Shown piece after piece: positions 33,020 to 43,769 of a stretch of DNA of 64,000 nucleotides. Numbering within the stretch: position 1 is the first letter of the stretch; each line of letters starts with the position of its first letter. The DNA comes from Pachyseris speciosa. Taxonomy: Eukaryota; Cnidaria; Anthozoa; Scleractinia; Pachyseridae. The stretch covers positions 363,501-427,500 of the forward strand of contig JAEMWC010000033.1 in assembly GCA_016490735.1 (NCBI GenBank). Direction: 5' to 3'. The position numbers and the translations under genes were made by a program. The notes under the pieces were generated by a model. The model made no database searches, was not told where the DNA came from, and worked only from the letters and a program-made list of their open reading frames with translations.

Positions 33020-34060
33020 GGACAGAAAACAAAATAAAAATTTAAAAGAAACTTCTAGATTGAACATAAATTATATATCCGCACAGGAGAGTAAAGAATG
33101 TAATTTTGTATTCTTAATTACTTATTCGTTTAGCCTTTATTGTAAATGAAACCGATCTTTTACCTGGAACAAATGAATTCAGGATGTTGAGATCTATCAA
33201 ACTGCCCCGTACTTTGAATTTCGAAAATCCGACCAATGGTTACTTTTTCATTTCATTTTAGCAGATTTCTCAGAAAACAGCGAAGTTTTTCTTTTTATTG
33301 TTGTACTTTATCTGTTTAATCAAACTTTGGTTCAGGCAAATTACCGGAAACAAATTTTTATGTTTGTTTTCTTCATTCATAGATCAGACAGGGCCAGAGA
33401 GAGAAAACATAAGTGGAATATTACTTTTTGTCCGTTTTAATATTTTTAGTGAGCTTCGCTGGGTAGAAACATAGTTAATAACTATGGTAGAAAATACTTT
33501 TCTAGGTCGACTACGCCACTTAATCCATGAACCTCGTTCACCTGCTCGGTTAAGGACAAAATAATTCGCCCGCGACCGTACAGATATCGTTGTTTGAAAT
33601 ACATACTGACAAATGATGGTTCGAACTACGAACGCGTAAGCTAGCTAAACATATTTCTTCATCATACACAGTTTAACGCCTGGATTTGCTTGTTTGTAAT
33701 CGGTCTATGCGCTGTTTCAGGGAATATGCGGAAGTGCTGACATTTAACTAAACATTGCTCTCCGTCGCTTTCATAACCCGTTCAGTTTCCAAAAAATCGA
33801 AATCAACACCTTTAAAAGGTATAAGTTGATATTAAAAGTGTTACCTGGTAAAGGAAGGAAGGAAATTTAAATCCTTGAGCGGGGAAGATGTGCTACTACA
33901 TTAAGCTTCCACACCATACCATAGTGACTATGACCATACCATACAGGTAGCAGTTGCACTAAATTTGCGTGACAAAACGAGGAAAACTGGATCCGACCAT
34001 ATGTGTTTGCTGAATCGTGGTTCTTTGCACGGCAGCTGGAGCTGACATCACTAATAGCTC
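33020..34060. other. Unassigned spacer
   Basis: AT-rich, no recognised gene, RNA or element. A CTATGGTATGG/CCATACCATA inverted pair lies at 33910-33945. Confidence 0.45.
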
Positions 34061-34064
34061 GCAG

Positions 34065-34490
34065 AAACACTTGAAAATTCACCGATGCAGTGATAGGACG
34101 ACTTTGCAGAAAGTGAGTAAACTTGTTATCAGTTAGATACTTATCGTTCCTAATTTTCTCGTAGTAGTTTACGAGTCGTTTAAGAGGTCTTTACGTCACT
34201 TTTCCGTATATTTTCATTTCAAACATAAAAGGACCTGATGCTTTGCCAATACAGGCAACTTTTAAGTGTATAATTATTCCAGGAGATGGAGATTTCGCGG
34301 CAAATCTCAACATTTTTTCTTTCTGGGGGCAATGGCGGGTTGTTAAAAACACAAATATCTTAATCAGCCTGGTGATTCTACGGGTTGTTGTCCAATCTTG
34401 ATTCTCTTGTTTACACATTTTTCAGTGCATTCAGTTGAGAAAATTTGAGAACATTCTCAGTCCTTCTTTCCTTGTTTAACTAGATTATGG
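34065..34490 (+). repeat. Direct duplication, unit 1 (partner 35512-35937)
   Basis: About 420 bp beginning ACTTGAAAATTCACCGATGC and ending CTTGTTTAACTAGATTATG recur 1.45 kb downstream with few changes. The second unit is followed directly by Penelope copy 3, and the interval holds the ribozyme element. No intact gene is included. Confidence 0.8.
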
Positions 34491-34639
34491 GTTGTATGCT
34501 ATGTTTGTCGCCCATTTTCAAAAAAAAATTAAGTCTGTTGAAAACTTGCAAAACCTGATCTTAGGTACAACAGCTTCTGCATGTACCGGCCGAGCTCCAA
34601 AGAAACGCCTATCACAAAACGCCAAAAACAATAGTAAAG

Positions 34640-34850
34640 CCCGCCGTACACGTGACGAAACAGCTGAGCAAAGTGCCTCGCGAGGCAGTTTGCCCAGCCA
34701 TTTCCTCAAGTGTGCGGTGAAAGTTTGGTGAGAAATTCACCTCGTGAGGCCATGAGGAAAATATCAAACATGTTTGATATTTTTTGCCTTCGCGAGGCAA
34801 ATTCCTCACCATTTGCGGCAATTTTGAGAATCTGGCTGAGCCCAATTAAT
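34640..34850. mobile_element. Multi-palindrome element (GCCTCGCGAGGC), copy 1
   Basis: Contains several perfect short palindromes in a row: TGCCTCGCGAGGCA, CCTCGTGAGG, ATATCAAACATGTTTGATAT and a TTTGCC...GGCAAA pair, between arms starting CAGCTGAGCAAA and ending GCTGAGC. An inverted copy is at 36060-36172. Probably a MITE whose arms contain repeated binding sites. Confidence 0.55.
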
Positions 34851-34904
34851 CGATCATCCAATAAAATTACATAGCCTACTAATGTGACTTCAGAGCTTGG
34901 AGTT

Positions 34905-35110
34905 CAAGATGGCAGCAGAGATGGAAAAGGTGGCTCTTCTAGTTGTTCTTTTACTTCGACAAATCTGTCGTAACTAGGAGGACAGCTGGCCACACAAAGA
35001 CATGGGCAAGAAAATAACAGAATTTTACATATGTATTTATTAACACTACCTGTAGCGAGAAACCTTAAGGTTATTGAAAGTTTCTCGCCAGGGGGGAGAC
35101 TTGTACCCAC
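34905..35110 (-). mobile_element. Harbinger transposase fragment
   Basis: On the minus strand the frame begins with PPGEKLSITLRFLATGS, the conserved helix-turn-helix entry motif of PIF/Harbinger transposases. The rest of the ORF does not match the family, so only a small remnant or recombined piece is left. Confidence 0.5.
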
Positions 35111-35136
35111 ATATCAATAAAACAAGCAATGAAATC

Positions 35137-35416
35137 GTAAAGCTTGTGGGATGTGGCTGGAGTGACAAGGATACTTCACAAATTAATGTGATCAAGTAAG
35201 CTGAAGCCACTCAAAATGTGGGTACTTGAGCCTGAGTATTAGCTATGCCATGCTGATGAGGCCTAACAAGGCCGAAACAGCTGTCCATGGCTGCTAATGC
35301 TTGGGCTCAATCTTTGCTTTGGTAGATTTAAGGGGTAATGCCCGCTACCATGTGGCCTTAGTGCCTTTTGAGTGGCTTCAGCTTACTTGATCACATTAAT
35401 TTGTGAAGTATCCTTA
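35137..35416 (+). mobile_element. Retrozyme-like self-complementary element carrying a hammerhead ribozyme
   Basis: About 280 bp with nested inverted arms. The outer arms AAGGATACTTCACAAATTAA (35168 on) and the mirror in CACATTAATTTGTGAAGTAT (35392 on) pair over nearly 48 bp; inner arms around GAGCCTGAGTATTAGC and GCTAATGCTTGGGCTC continue into ribozyme stem I. The left arm extends to GTAAAGCTTGTGGGATGTGG; the matching right extension is missing here but present in the copy at 44399-44555. No ORF. Resembles small metazoan retrozymes, non-autonomous retroelements that spread through hammerhead-processed circular RNA; that mechanism is inferred. Confidence 0.7.
35238..35298 (+). ncRNA. Type I hammerhead ribozyme with palindromic stem III
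   Basis: Stem I: ATTAGC and GCCATG (35238-35243, 35247-35252) pair with CATGGC and GCTAAT (35286-35291, 35293-35298) around a TAT/T internal loop. Core box CTGATGA is 35253-35259. Stem II is GGCC-TAACAA-GGCC (35260-35273). GAAA is 35274-35277. Stem III uses the palindrome ACAGCTGT (35277-35284), which has no loop as a monomer and would pair between two molecules. Predicted cleavage follows C35285 (GUC). All invariant core bases are present. Stem III architectures of this kind are known in newt satellite, Penelope and metazoan retrozyme ribozymes and act as dimers. Confidence 0.9.
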
Positions 35417-35511
35417 ACACAATGTGCTGACCAGTGCCTACATATGCTCTGGTACATGCAGAAGCACCCTGATATTACCTGGTAATTCTGAGGTTTTGAT
35501 GCAAGTATAAA

Positions 35512-35937
35512 AAAAGCACTTGAAAATTCACCGATGCAGTGATAGCACGACTTTGCAGAAATTGTTATCAGCTAGATGCTTACAGTTCCTAATTTTTTTT
35601 CTCGTAGTAGTTTACAAGTCGTTTAAGAGGTCTTTATGTCACTTTTTCTTATATTTTCATTTTAAACTTGAAAGGACCTGATGCTTTGCCAATACAGGCA
35701 ACTTTTACATGTATAATTATTCCAGGAGATGGAGATTTTGCGGCAAATCTCAACATTTTTTCTTTCTGGGGGCAATGGCGGGTTGTTAAAAACACGAATT
35801 TCTTAATCAGCCTGGTGATTCTACGGGTTGTTGTGCAATCTTGATTCTCTTGTTTACACATCATTCTTTCAGTGCATTCAGTTGAGAAAATCTGAGAACA
35901 TTCTCAGTCCTTCTTTCCTTGTTTAACTAGATTATGA
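35512..35937 (+). repeat. Direct duplication, unit 2
   Basis: Same as 34065-34490, ending in ACTAGATTATG exactly where Penelope copy 3 begins. Confidence 0.8.
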
Positions 35938-35955
35938 AAATTTGGTTTATCAACG

Positions 35956-35986
<31 letters not shown>

Positions 35987-36050
35987 GGATTTGATTAGCT
36001 GACGTTTCAAGCGTTAGCCCTTCGTCGGAGCGAATCACTCCGATGAAATG
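35937..36050 (-). mobile_element. Penelope-like element 3' end (copy 3)
   Basis: Only the terminal about 110 bp remain: hammerhead block plus the terminal segment ending AACCAAATTTTC on the minus strand, with the ACGGAGTTGATAATGTAA motif shared with copy 2. Confidence 0.7.
35993..36036 (-). ncRNA. Near-complete Penelope hammerhead motif (copy 3)
   Basis: Minus strand: stem I GATTCGCT pairs with AGCTAATC around one mismatch. The core box reads CCGACGA (C for the invariant U of CUGANGA). Stem II is GGGC-TAAC-GCTT, then GAAA and the palindromic stem III ACGT with GTC cleavage site. One invariant position is altered, so activity is doubtful. Confidence 0.6.
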
Positions 36051-36059
36051 ACGGCTCAG

Positions 36060-36172
36060 CCAGATTTTCAAAATTGGTGCAAACGATGAGGAATTTGCCT
36101 CGTAAGGCAAAAAATATCAAACATGTTTGACATTTTCCTCACGGCCTCATGAGGCATTTTGCTCAGCTGTTT
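36060..36172 (-). mobile_element. Multi-palindrome element, copy 2 (inverted, partial)
   Basis: Reverse complement aligns with 34660-34830 (ATATCAAACATGTTTGACAT, TTTGCCTTACGAGGCAAA, CCTCATGAGG). Lies directly beside Penelope copy 3. Confidence 0.55.
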
Positions 36173-36374
36173 ACTCTGGTAATTCTGAGGTTTTGTTGCC
36201 ATTATAAAAATAACAGGTAAAGCAGATGTATAGTATGTTCCTGGAAGTGGAGCAGGAGTCCTTGTGAATAGAAAGTGAAAGGATGAGATTCTTGAGGTGC
36301 TGTTGGGAGTTTTAAGCCAATCACATGTGAAATAAGACAACTCTGAATGAATGTATATGTTGTTCGTCAACTAA

Positions 36375-36730
36375 TATACATACTAGTTACTTGCTTAATT
36401 CGAGTGGTATACCATGGTATATTGCATGAGTCACTTTGAAATTGCTTAATTCGAGTGATATACCATGGAAATTGCATGAGTCACTTTGTATTTCTTCATG
36501 TGAGTTTGTATGTGCAAAGAAATACATGGGACAATTAGTGAGATATTCCATGGTATATCACAAGCTTAACTTTTAATTTTATACCATGTCAAAAAAGTTC
36601 ATAGCCCTGCTCAGTCAATGTGGTGCATGATGGGAAGGCTTGGAAGAATACTGACAAATATACCACGGCTTTCCTGTATTCTGATTGGCTGTATATTTTT
36701 CTATGGCATGGTATAATAATAAAAGTCTTG
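36375..36730. repeat. ATACCATGGTAT repeat region
   Basis: The unit TTGCTTAATTCGAGTGRTAT then ACCATGG...ATTGCATGAGTCACTTTG occurs twice in tandem (36391-36440, 36442-36490). Inverted ATATACCATGG/CCATGGTATAT pairs continue to 36560 and a further pair lies at 36658-36716. Probably a MITE with duplicated end. Confidence 0.5.
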
Positions 36731-37789
36731 ATTGTTAAGGAGATTCTTTATGTCAGTGAATATGTTATCTGCTCATCATGCATGGGATGGCCCAATGAAC
36801 TTGGGTTTAAGCAACAAATTAGTGGCCCTCATTGAAACCTTAAGAAGGTATTGTAAGTTCCATTGCCTGGTTTATAATTGTCCGGCAAAGTCAGACATTT
36901 GCACTTGGGTTATTGGAAATCATGTCGAGAATTGAGGGTAACAATACAGTTTTCCAGAATCAATAAGTTTCAATAATAATTAAAATCCTTGAAACTGAGG
37001 CTGACTATATTCTTGACTGAAGTATCCCAAATTATTCCACTTTTCACCTTTTACAATATTGCATTTATATTTGATGTGACTATTCTAAACACTAGAGTAA
37101 CTTTTCTATAGATGTCTAGGACGAAAACTTTTATAGTTATTCTTTTTTTTCTCTTGATCCCACAGCGAATAACTACTATTAATAAAGCTCCTGCAGGCTT
37201 AAGCATTTTGTAATATTTAAGTTCTAAATTAATAATTAAAAGTTGTTGTTGTTATTGCTGTTGTTAATAATTATGCATTGCTATAGAAATAAGAACCGTT
37301 TTAGTGACCTTTATTTAAAACTTTTATTTTCTAGTAGTGTTAGGTGTACCAAAGCCATCCTGAGTCTCACGTATACACTGCATCAGGTTGCTTTTTCCCA
37401 TTTGAAAATGCCCCTGTCTAAGGATTGTTTTAAAGCCTGTATGCCTTTAAGTGCTGTTGGTGATGCCTTGGGATACAGGGATGGCAGCTGGGAATTTTGT
37501 CATTCTGGACCAGCTAATTCCACAGTGAATTATGTGAGCTTGGTGGTCTTCAGAACATTGACATTAAAGGGTGGATTGTAAGTGATGACACTGTTTTACA
37601 CCTGGCTACTGCAGAGGCTCTGGTTTCATCCTGGGAGACACGCGAGAAGCTCTTCAGCAAAATTGCCTCCATGTACAAAGAAAGTATGGTAAGCGTAGCC
37701 GCTGTTTGTCAGTTAAAGCCAGTTCATTCATTCCTTACCATTTGTAGTCTGTGGTTAGGTCTCAATTTTTTAGTGGAATTTACCCTGTG

Positions 37790-38075
37790 ACAAACAGAGA
37801 TCTTTCTAGGAAATACACTTTGGAATGATTTACAAGTACACAAATACAAGTGTCAGAGGCAGTTTTTAAGGCTAATCTTAAGACTTATCTTTTTAAGCGT
37901 GCATTTGATTTTCAATTTTTATTTGTAGTTTTTCCTTTTTATTTGTAACCTTATTGTATTATATAGCGCATTTAATTCTTAGGATTCTAATCTTTAGGGT
38001 TTTAAGAGTATTGTAAAGCACCATGGACAATTAATGGAAAATGGCACTATATAAATGTATAATAATTATTGTTAT
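37790..38075 (+). mobile_element. CR1/L2-like LINE 3' end in ADPRH intron 1
   Basis: A degraded C-terminus (ACACTTTGGAATGATTTACA as the LWNDLQ motif, then a KANLKTYLFKRAF-like stretch across a frame change) is followed by the 3' tail AAAGCACCATGGACAATTAA then TGGCACTATATAAATGTAT, as in L2-like elements. Confidence 0.6.
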
Positions 38076-38243
38076 GGACGGCATTGAAATGAAGAAAAAG
38101 AATGAAAAAAGTACTGTTTTGGAAAGATGTCTTCCACAGTACCTTCAATTTGTCCATTTGAAAGTGTTATTTTCAAAGGACGGCAAAGAAATGCACCAAA
38201 ATGTAAAATGAACATGTAGATCTGAGCAAATTTATTATTTATT

Positions 38244-38275
38244 TATGTATTTATTTATTTATTCACATGTATTGC
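38244..38275. repeat. ATTT microsatellite
   Basis: Tandem ATTT units in ADPRH intron 1. Confidence 0.8.
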
Positions 38276-38329
38276 ACATGTCACATGGCTGTGAAACAAT
38301 ACACTTTGTAATCTTATCCCCCTTTACAC

Positions 38330-38372
38330 AGACAGACAGACAGACAGACAGACAGACCCAGACAGATAGATA
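38330..38372. repeat. CAGA microsatellite
   Basis: About seven CAGA units followed by GATAGATAG, in ADPRH intron 1. Confidence 0.9.
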
Positions 38373-38952
38373 GCCTTTATTTAAACACGATGATATTTAT
38401 GCTACAAGCTTGTGGGGTCATTACAGTTCAGTCTCACAGAAAAGGGTCTAAAACGTAGGAGCCACACATCATCTGTCACGCTAACTAAAAGCCTCTTCAA
38501 GAGAAATGTTAGCTCAAAACTGAATTGCGATCAACTTGAACTACACTGGTGGGCTAGCAACCTGTAGGCTCTTGTTGTCTTTCCTTCCTTGACTACTGCC
38601 AAATTGCTTTAGAGTGTAGAGTAAAAACCTCAAGATAAAAGAATGGAATTTAACAAAAAAGAAACTTGCTTGCAAATGTTGATTATGGGGAGGCTTACAT
38701 TTGTATTTCAGAATTAAGGTACATCCGGACTATTTTAAAATTAATAATTACCGGTATATGCTATGTAGAATGTTCGTGAAGGATAATATTGTTTTTTGTT
38801 AAAAATTTGTTTTTGAATAGAGAGACATGATTGGACGAGCACCAGGCAACACTACAATGTCAAATTGTTCCAAGCTGCGGCCTGGCCATCCAGAAGGATG
38901 TGTGGTACCATTCAATCCCCGTGGGGGTGGATGCGGTGCAGCTATGAGGTAA

Positions 38953-39096
<144 letters not shown>

Positions 39097-40454
39097 TGAG
39101 TGGTCATAAAGAATGGCTGCCGAGTGATTTTTGAAAATCACAGGTCTGTGTGTCTCATAATTTTATGTCTCTCACATGACTTAGCAGTTTAAAAGAAAGC
39201 ATAAGATTTGATGTCTTGCATTACCTGTTGAAATTGGTGAGCTCTCGAGCCCCCTTGGGTGTGTAAAATCTCCAGGCATTACACTTTATAAAAGGTAGTT
39301 AAAACGTCTTGGGCCTGCAGACTGTAATGCATGTCTCCTAGTGTCTTCCAGTGCCAATTCCTGACTTAATATTTTGCAAGTCCCTCTTAGTACAGAATTT
39401 TTAACTCAATTAGAAAGTGGCTTACAAGGGCTTTAGAGTCTCTTTGTGGCTCTAAAAAAAATGAATTCAAAATATTTATTTAATAAGCTTGAAAGCGCTG
39501 GGAGTGGTCACCCAATCTCCCGATCAAAGGGGCTCATTTTTACATGTTCAAGCATAAGAAGTATAAGAAGGCCTGATATTAGGAAATGAGGCCTGATTTG
39601 TATCAAGGCAAGTCTCCACTACTGCTTCTGGTCTATAAGCAGCTCGAGTGAAAACTGACTCCACTGTGATTTGACAAACTTACCGGTAGTTTCATTAACA
39701 ACAACAACAACTGACAACAACCATTTTAACCTTGTATTAGTGACATCTCCAAACTGTTATCTAACGAGAACAAGATAAATCAAAACATGAATTTCTTTCC
39801 ACCATTATTTGATTTTTGCCAGGTTACCTAGGTGCCCTGGCATCTGCTCTGCTAACTTCATTTGCCGTCCAAGACCGACCTGTCAGGGAGTGAGGTGCAG
39901 CTCTTTTGTCCACCCTCCCCAAAGCTCTGAGTTATATCAAAGAGACTGGCCGTGATGTAAAGGAAAATGAAGAACACTGGTCTTACTTCACAGAATCCTG
40001 GACTGCATATCTCACTACAAGGGGAATTCTCCATGGCAACACCGACCCTCTGTTTCCAGAAGCTTATTCCATCAAAGATCGTGATGTCTTTTATAAATCA
40101 TTGAGCTATAAGCAGGGATGGGCTGGGGCCAGTGGCCATGATGCGCCAATGATTGCATATGATGCCCTTCTTGGAGCATGTGCATCCTGGGAAGAGCTTT
40201 GTAACCGAGCCATGTTTCATGGTGGTGACAGTGACAGCACAGGAGTAATCGCGGGAGCCTGGTGGGGTATTTTGTATGGCATTGATGGGGTACCAAAGTG
40301 CAATTACAAAAATTTGGAATACAGAAAAAGGATTGAAAAAGTAGCGGCTGCACTGTTTGACAAAGCTCAGAAGTTGTCCTAGCTTAGTTACCATCAGGCT
40401 TTTTATGATACTGGATTTATCCAGCACGTACATGCACCAGTAAGTCTTCTTTGA

Positions 40455-40660
40455 CAATGATGATGGTGATGTTGGTGATGATGATGATGATGATGATGAT
40501 AGTGATAGTGATGATAATGATTACAGAAATAATATTATGTTGATGGATTTAAAACATTATTTGATGAAAATTACTCATTAGTAGTGGTGGCTGATAATTA
40601 TGACAGTGATGCTTATGATGATTATAATGGTTATGGTGGTGATGATGATGAGGAAAACAA
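40455..40660. repeat. GATGAT-rich simple repeats
   Basis: Interrupted GAT/GGT repeats in the 3' flank of the ADPRH pseudogene. Confidence 0.8.
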
Positions 40661-40989
40661 GCAAGAACAACGAGATGTTAGTTTACAGCAGGAGTCAATT
40701 AATGCTGCAGGAGCCTTGCTCACGAGCTAAGCCAGGCCAGCACAAACGTAAAATGTTTTTAGCTTTAATTGTCATTTACAGTGTGATTAAAAGTGGGCTC
40801 AATATGAGGACACGACATGGGCATAGCTTGCTGACACATTGGCTGCTGAAATTATCGTAAATATGCCACAGAAAGCAAATTTTTATAACGAAAAATTGTT
40901 TTAAACTTCCTTGTAAAGTATGAGTTTCCATGATGTGAAGTAGACTATTCCAATGTAAGGTCTTCACTTTGATTTAAACCAATAAATTC

Positions 40990-41950
40990 TGGTTACTATG
41001 AGCTGAGATATTTTATGTGAGCGTGTACTTGTTAAGATTCACCTATTCACGCAAAAAATTTACGTTTAAATTCGGTTATGGTACCGAACCAGCCGTTTGA
41101 TGGTCTCTTGATCCCTGTGCGCCAACTGCAGATGCAAGGACTAAGCAGTTGTAGTATCTTACAACCTTAAGAAGAAAGTTGTCCAGTGTGTGCCATGAGA
41201 AACCTGAATTAGACTGCTTACAGTCCCTCTTTCTGCTTTTTGGATACTGAGTTGATGAGCAAGTATCTATAGCGCAGTGAGTAACAGTGCGGTGAGACTG
41301 GAGCGAGGAGAAAAAAGCGAAAAGAGCCTGGAGAGAGGCACAAGGAAAAGGTTCTCTCTCAGTCTCCCCTCGGCTTAAACCCCTCAGCGCATTCACTTCA
41401 GGTTTCACCAGTCTCTCCGCGCTATAAGCTATTGGCGTGAGCTCCTCACTAGAGAAAAGGGCTGCTAGCACTCTGCGCCTGAATCCTTTCCCTGAGCTCC
41501 TCCGTGAAATAATGTCAGTAACCAGAGTTAAAGTTTGCCCGGAGAGAAGACTAATTCAAAGTGGGAGGGAGGGAGAGGGTCAATTCCCACTTTCCTTTCA
41601 CCTAACCCCGGATTTAGTGCCTCTCGATCTTTTTTACACCGCGATGTCTTGATTAAAATTTTTTCTTTCTCTCAGTTCCCGCCAACTCAAAAGTCACAAG
41701 GGCTGTGCAAGTGAGGATTCATTTTTATAGAAATCCATCTTCTGTTCGTGCTTCGTCATAGGTAAGACTCTTAAAGTGCACATGAACCGAAATTTTAAAG
41801 CCGTCTTTAACGCTTAATACTTGGATCGACTTGCATAATCGACGCCCGGATTGTGTGGTTGAAAAACAAAATGATTCAAGGCTTCAAGGACTTTCACTTT
41901 ACCGCGGCACCTCGCATCTCACCAAGAAAGGTCACTTAACAGTTCACCGG
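40990..41950. other. Spacer with possible inverted-repeat block
   Basis: No gene recognised. A block at 41270-41430 has loosely inverted GCGCAGTGAG/CTCAGCGCAT and GTGAGACTGG/CCAGTCTCTC pairs, perhaps an old MITE. A GT-rich splice-like GGTAAGACTC lies at 41760. Confidence 0.35.
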
Positions 41951-41955
41951 CATTA

Positions 41956-42079
41956 ATGGGAGGAACGAGTAGCTCAAAGTTAGTGGAAGAAGTTCTTTCT
42001 TTGGACAAACCGTTTGCTATTTTTCAAGATGCGTGTTTTAGCTCAAGTGGATTCGTATTTTCAACCTCTACAACACAGG
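41956..42079 (+). CDS. Candidate first coding exon with N-myristoylation-like start
   Basis: ATG opens MGGTSSSKLVEEVLSLDKPF and runs to a donor-like ACACAG|GTGACT at 42079/42080. The MGxxxS/T start fits an N-myristoylation signal. No downstream exon could be joined and the family is not recognised. It could be a real 5' exon of a gene whose remainder was displaced by the nested transposons at 42391-43215, or chance. Confidence 0.25.
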
Positions 42080-42390
42080 TGACTGAATTAAATGAATTGA
42101 AGCTTAACATTAAATGGTTTAATCGTTCTTTTTTTGTTCAGGAAAGCAATTTGTATTTTTCTCTCGACTGGATATAAATAACAATCATCTCTACTCGTTT
42201 TGCAAGCAGAGAAGTAGTTGAATTGTTTGTTTGTTTTGTTGTTTTCTTGCAAGCGAACGAGTGTTTTCCCTCCGCTTGGCTGACTTTTTTCAGTGTTTTT
42301 CGACGTCGGTGCCTCAACAGCATTAAAAAACTTTTGCCCTTAACTTATTAACAAGTAATCGCAATCAGCCCTCGTAAAATTAAGCATTAA

Positions 42391-43215
42391 GCCCAGGCTA
42401 AACGATCAAACACTTCATTCAACATCGTGTTGGAAGATAATTTAAAACGGCTTTCAATGTTTGATCCAGATGAAACATTTTCATCCAACATTTCGCTCTA
42501 CGAACAAATGTTTGATCGTTTAGGCCAACCCAACCAAGAAAGTGCACAGTCAGTAAAAAGCAAACCAAATGAAGAACGTGAAAATTTCAGCGATAACACT
42601 AAAAAAGTGTCCTGTGTACTCGCTTTGTCTTGTGTTTGGTCAAACATTGTTTGTTTTCCTGCTAGCAGAGGCCGATTTCTCGCCCAGGGAAATTTGTTTA
42701 TCGGCTAGTCACCCAGGGGCACCCAACGACAAGTTTCGGTAGATATCTGTTGGGTGGAGGATAGTTCGGGTAAGGCTTTCGGCGTCGATTAAAGAGTGCA
42801 CTCGGATTTTCGTAAGTAAAACGTGGCCTAAAAGATTCGTAATGTGGAAATCATAACCCCTGAGGTTTTCGGAAAGGTTGTTATTGTTGTTTTTGGCAGT
42901 AAAAAACGTCAGCTAGCATTTTCGGAAAGAAAAAATGGTTCCCTAGAAAGTTAACTTCAACTGGTGTTTTCTCAAAGAAAGATTTTGCTCCCTAAAATTT
43001 TCGGGCAGTTAACATTTGAGCTAGGGAATTCGAACAGATCAAAGTTCTCTAGCTAACCAAAACATCACTTTAAACAGACTTTAAACACCATAAGATACTC
43101 AAAAATGCCTTTCTACAGCTTTGGGCTGCTTTGGCTCATTGGGTGCCCCTGGTCACCCAACGTTATGTTTGTCAAACACAATGTTCAGGAAAATGTTTGA
43201 TCGTTTAGCGGGGGC
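42391..43215. mobile_element. AAACGATCAAACA-TIR DNA transposon, split by MITE copy D
   Basis: Left end GCCCAGGCTAAACGATCAAA and right end ATGTTTGATCGTTTAGCGGG mirror each other; subterminal CAAACATT/AATGTTTG motifs recur. Element D sits inside (42714-43151). No transposase. A relic of the family is at 400-720. Confidence 0.6.
42714..43151 (+). mobile_element. CAGGGGCACCCA-TIR MITE, copy D (complete)
   Basis: 438 bp with inverted termini CAGGGGCACCCAACG/CATTGGGTGCCCCTG. Both flanks carry GTCACC (42708-42713 and 43152-43157), a 6-bp duplication, agreeing with copy C. Best reference copy of the family in the window. Six-base duplications occur in IS3EU-like and some hAT-like groups; the superfamily is not settled. 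Confidence 0.85.
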
Positions 43216-43409
43216 TTTCGTATTACTTGTGTTTTGCGCAAAAAGGACAATTTCAGCAACTTCTTAAAACACAAATATCAATTCTTAATTTTTCTCGGCC
43301 CAGTGCGATTACCTATCCAACCATCGGTTTGTTTTCCTTTTTCTCTTTTCTCTGATATTTAAGCTTTTATGTCAAAATTGCTTAACAATTTTTATTAACT
43401 TGCTACGAA

Positions 43410-43760
43410 ATTGTCACTTGTCTATTTTCCCTACCTTCTCCAAAGAAACCTACAAACCTACGCATCGTCAGTGAATTTGTTTTCTTGTAATGTTTTGTTA
43501 TTCTGTGGTTTGTGAATCGCGGTCAATTCCTGTTGACTGCTCTAAACGATCAGGTTCATACTCTACGGACCGTTATGTAAAAATTTAAGATTGCTTAGTA
43601 ATTTTTCTAGCTTACCAGAAGCTTACTTGTCAACTTTCTTCACCCTTTCCAAGAATCTTCGAACAAACATAGGCGTCGTGTTGTTTTGGAACGTTTTAAT
43701 GTTTTGAGGTTTTTGAACCGCGGTCAATTCCTGTTGACTGCTCTAAACACAAAATATTGG
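43410..43760. repeat. Imperfect tandem duplication, period about 201 bp
   Basis: The phrase GCGGTCAATTCCTGTTGACT then GCTCTAAAC occurs at 43519 and again about 201 bp later; flanking parts (TTTCTTCACC/CTTCTCCAAAG, AACATAGGCGTCGT) also correspond. No coding content. Confidence 0.6.
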
Positions 43761-43769
43761 CGCAAGGAA

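Noticed and set aside
40072..40457. Minus-strand ORFs over the last ADPRH exon
   Set aside because: Antisense to a conserved coding exon.
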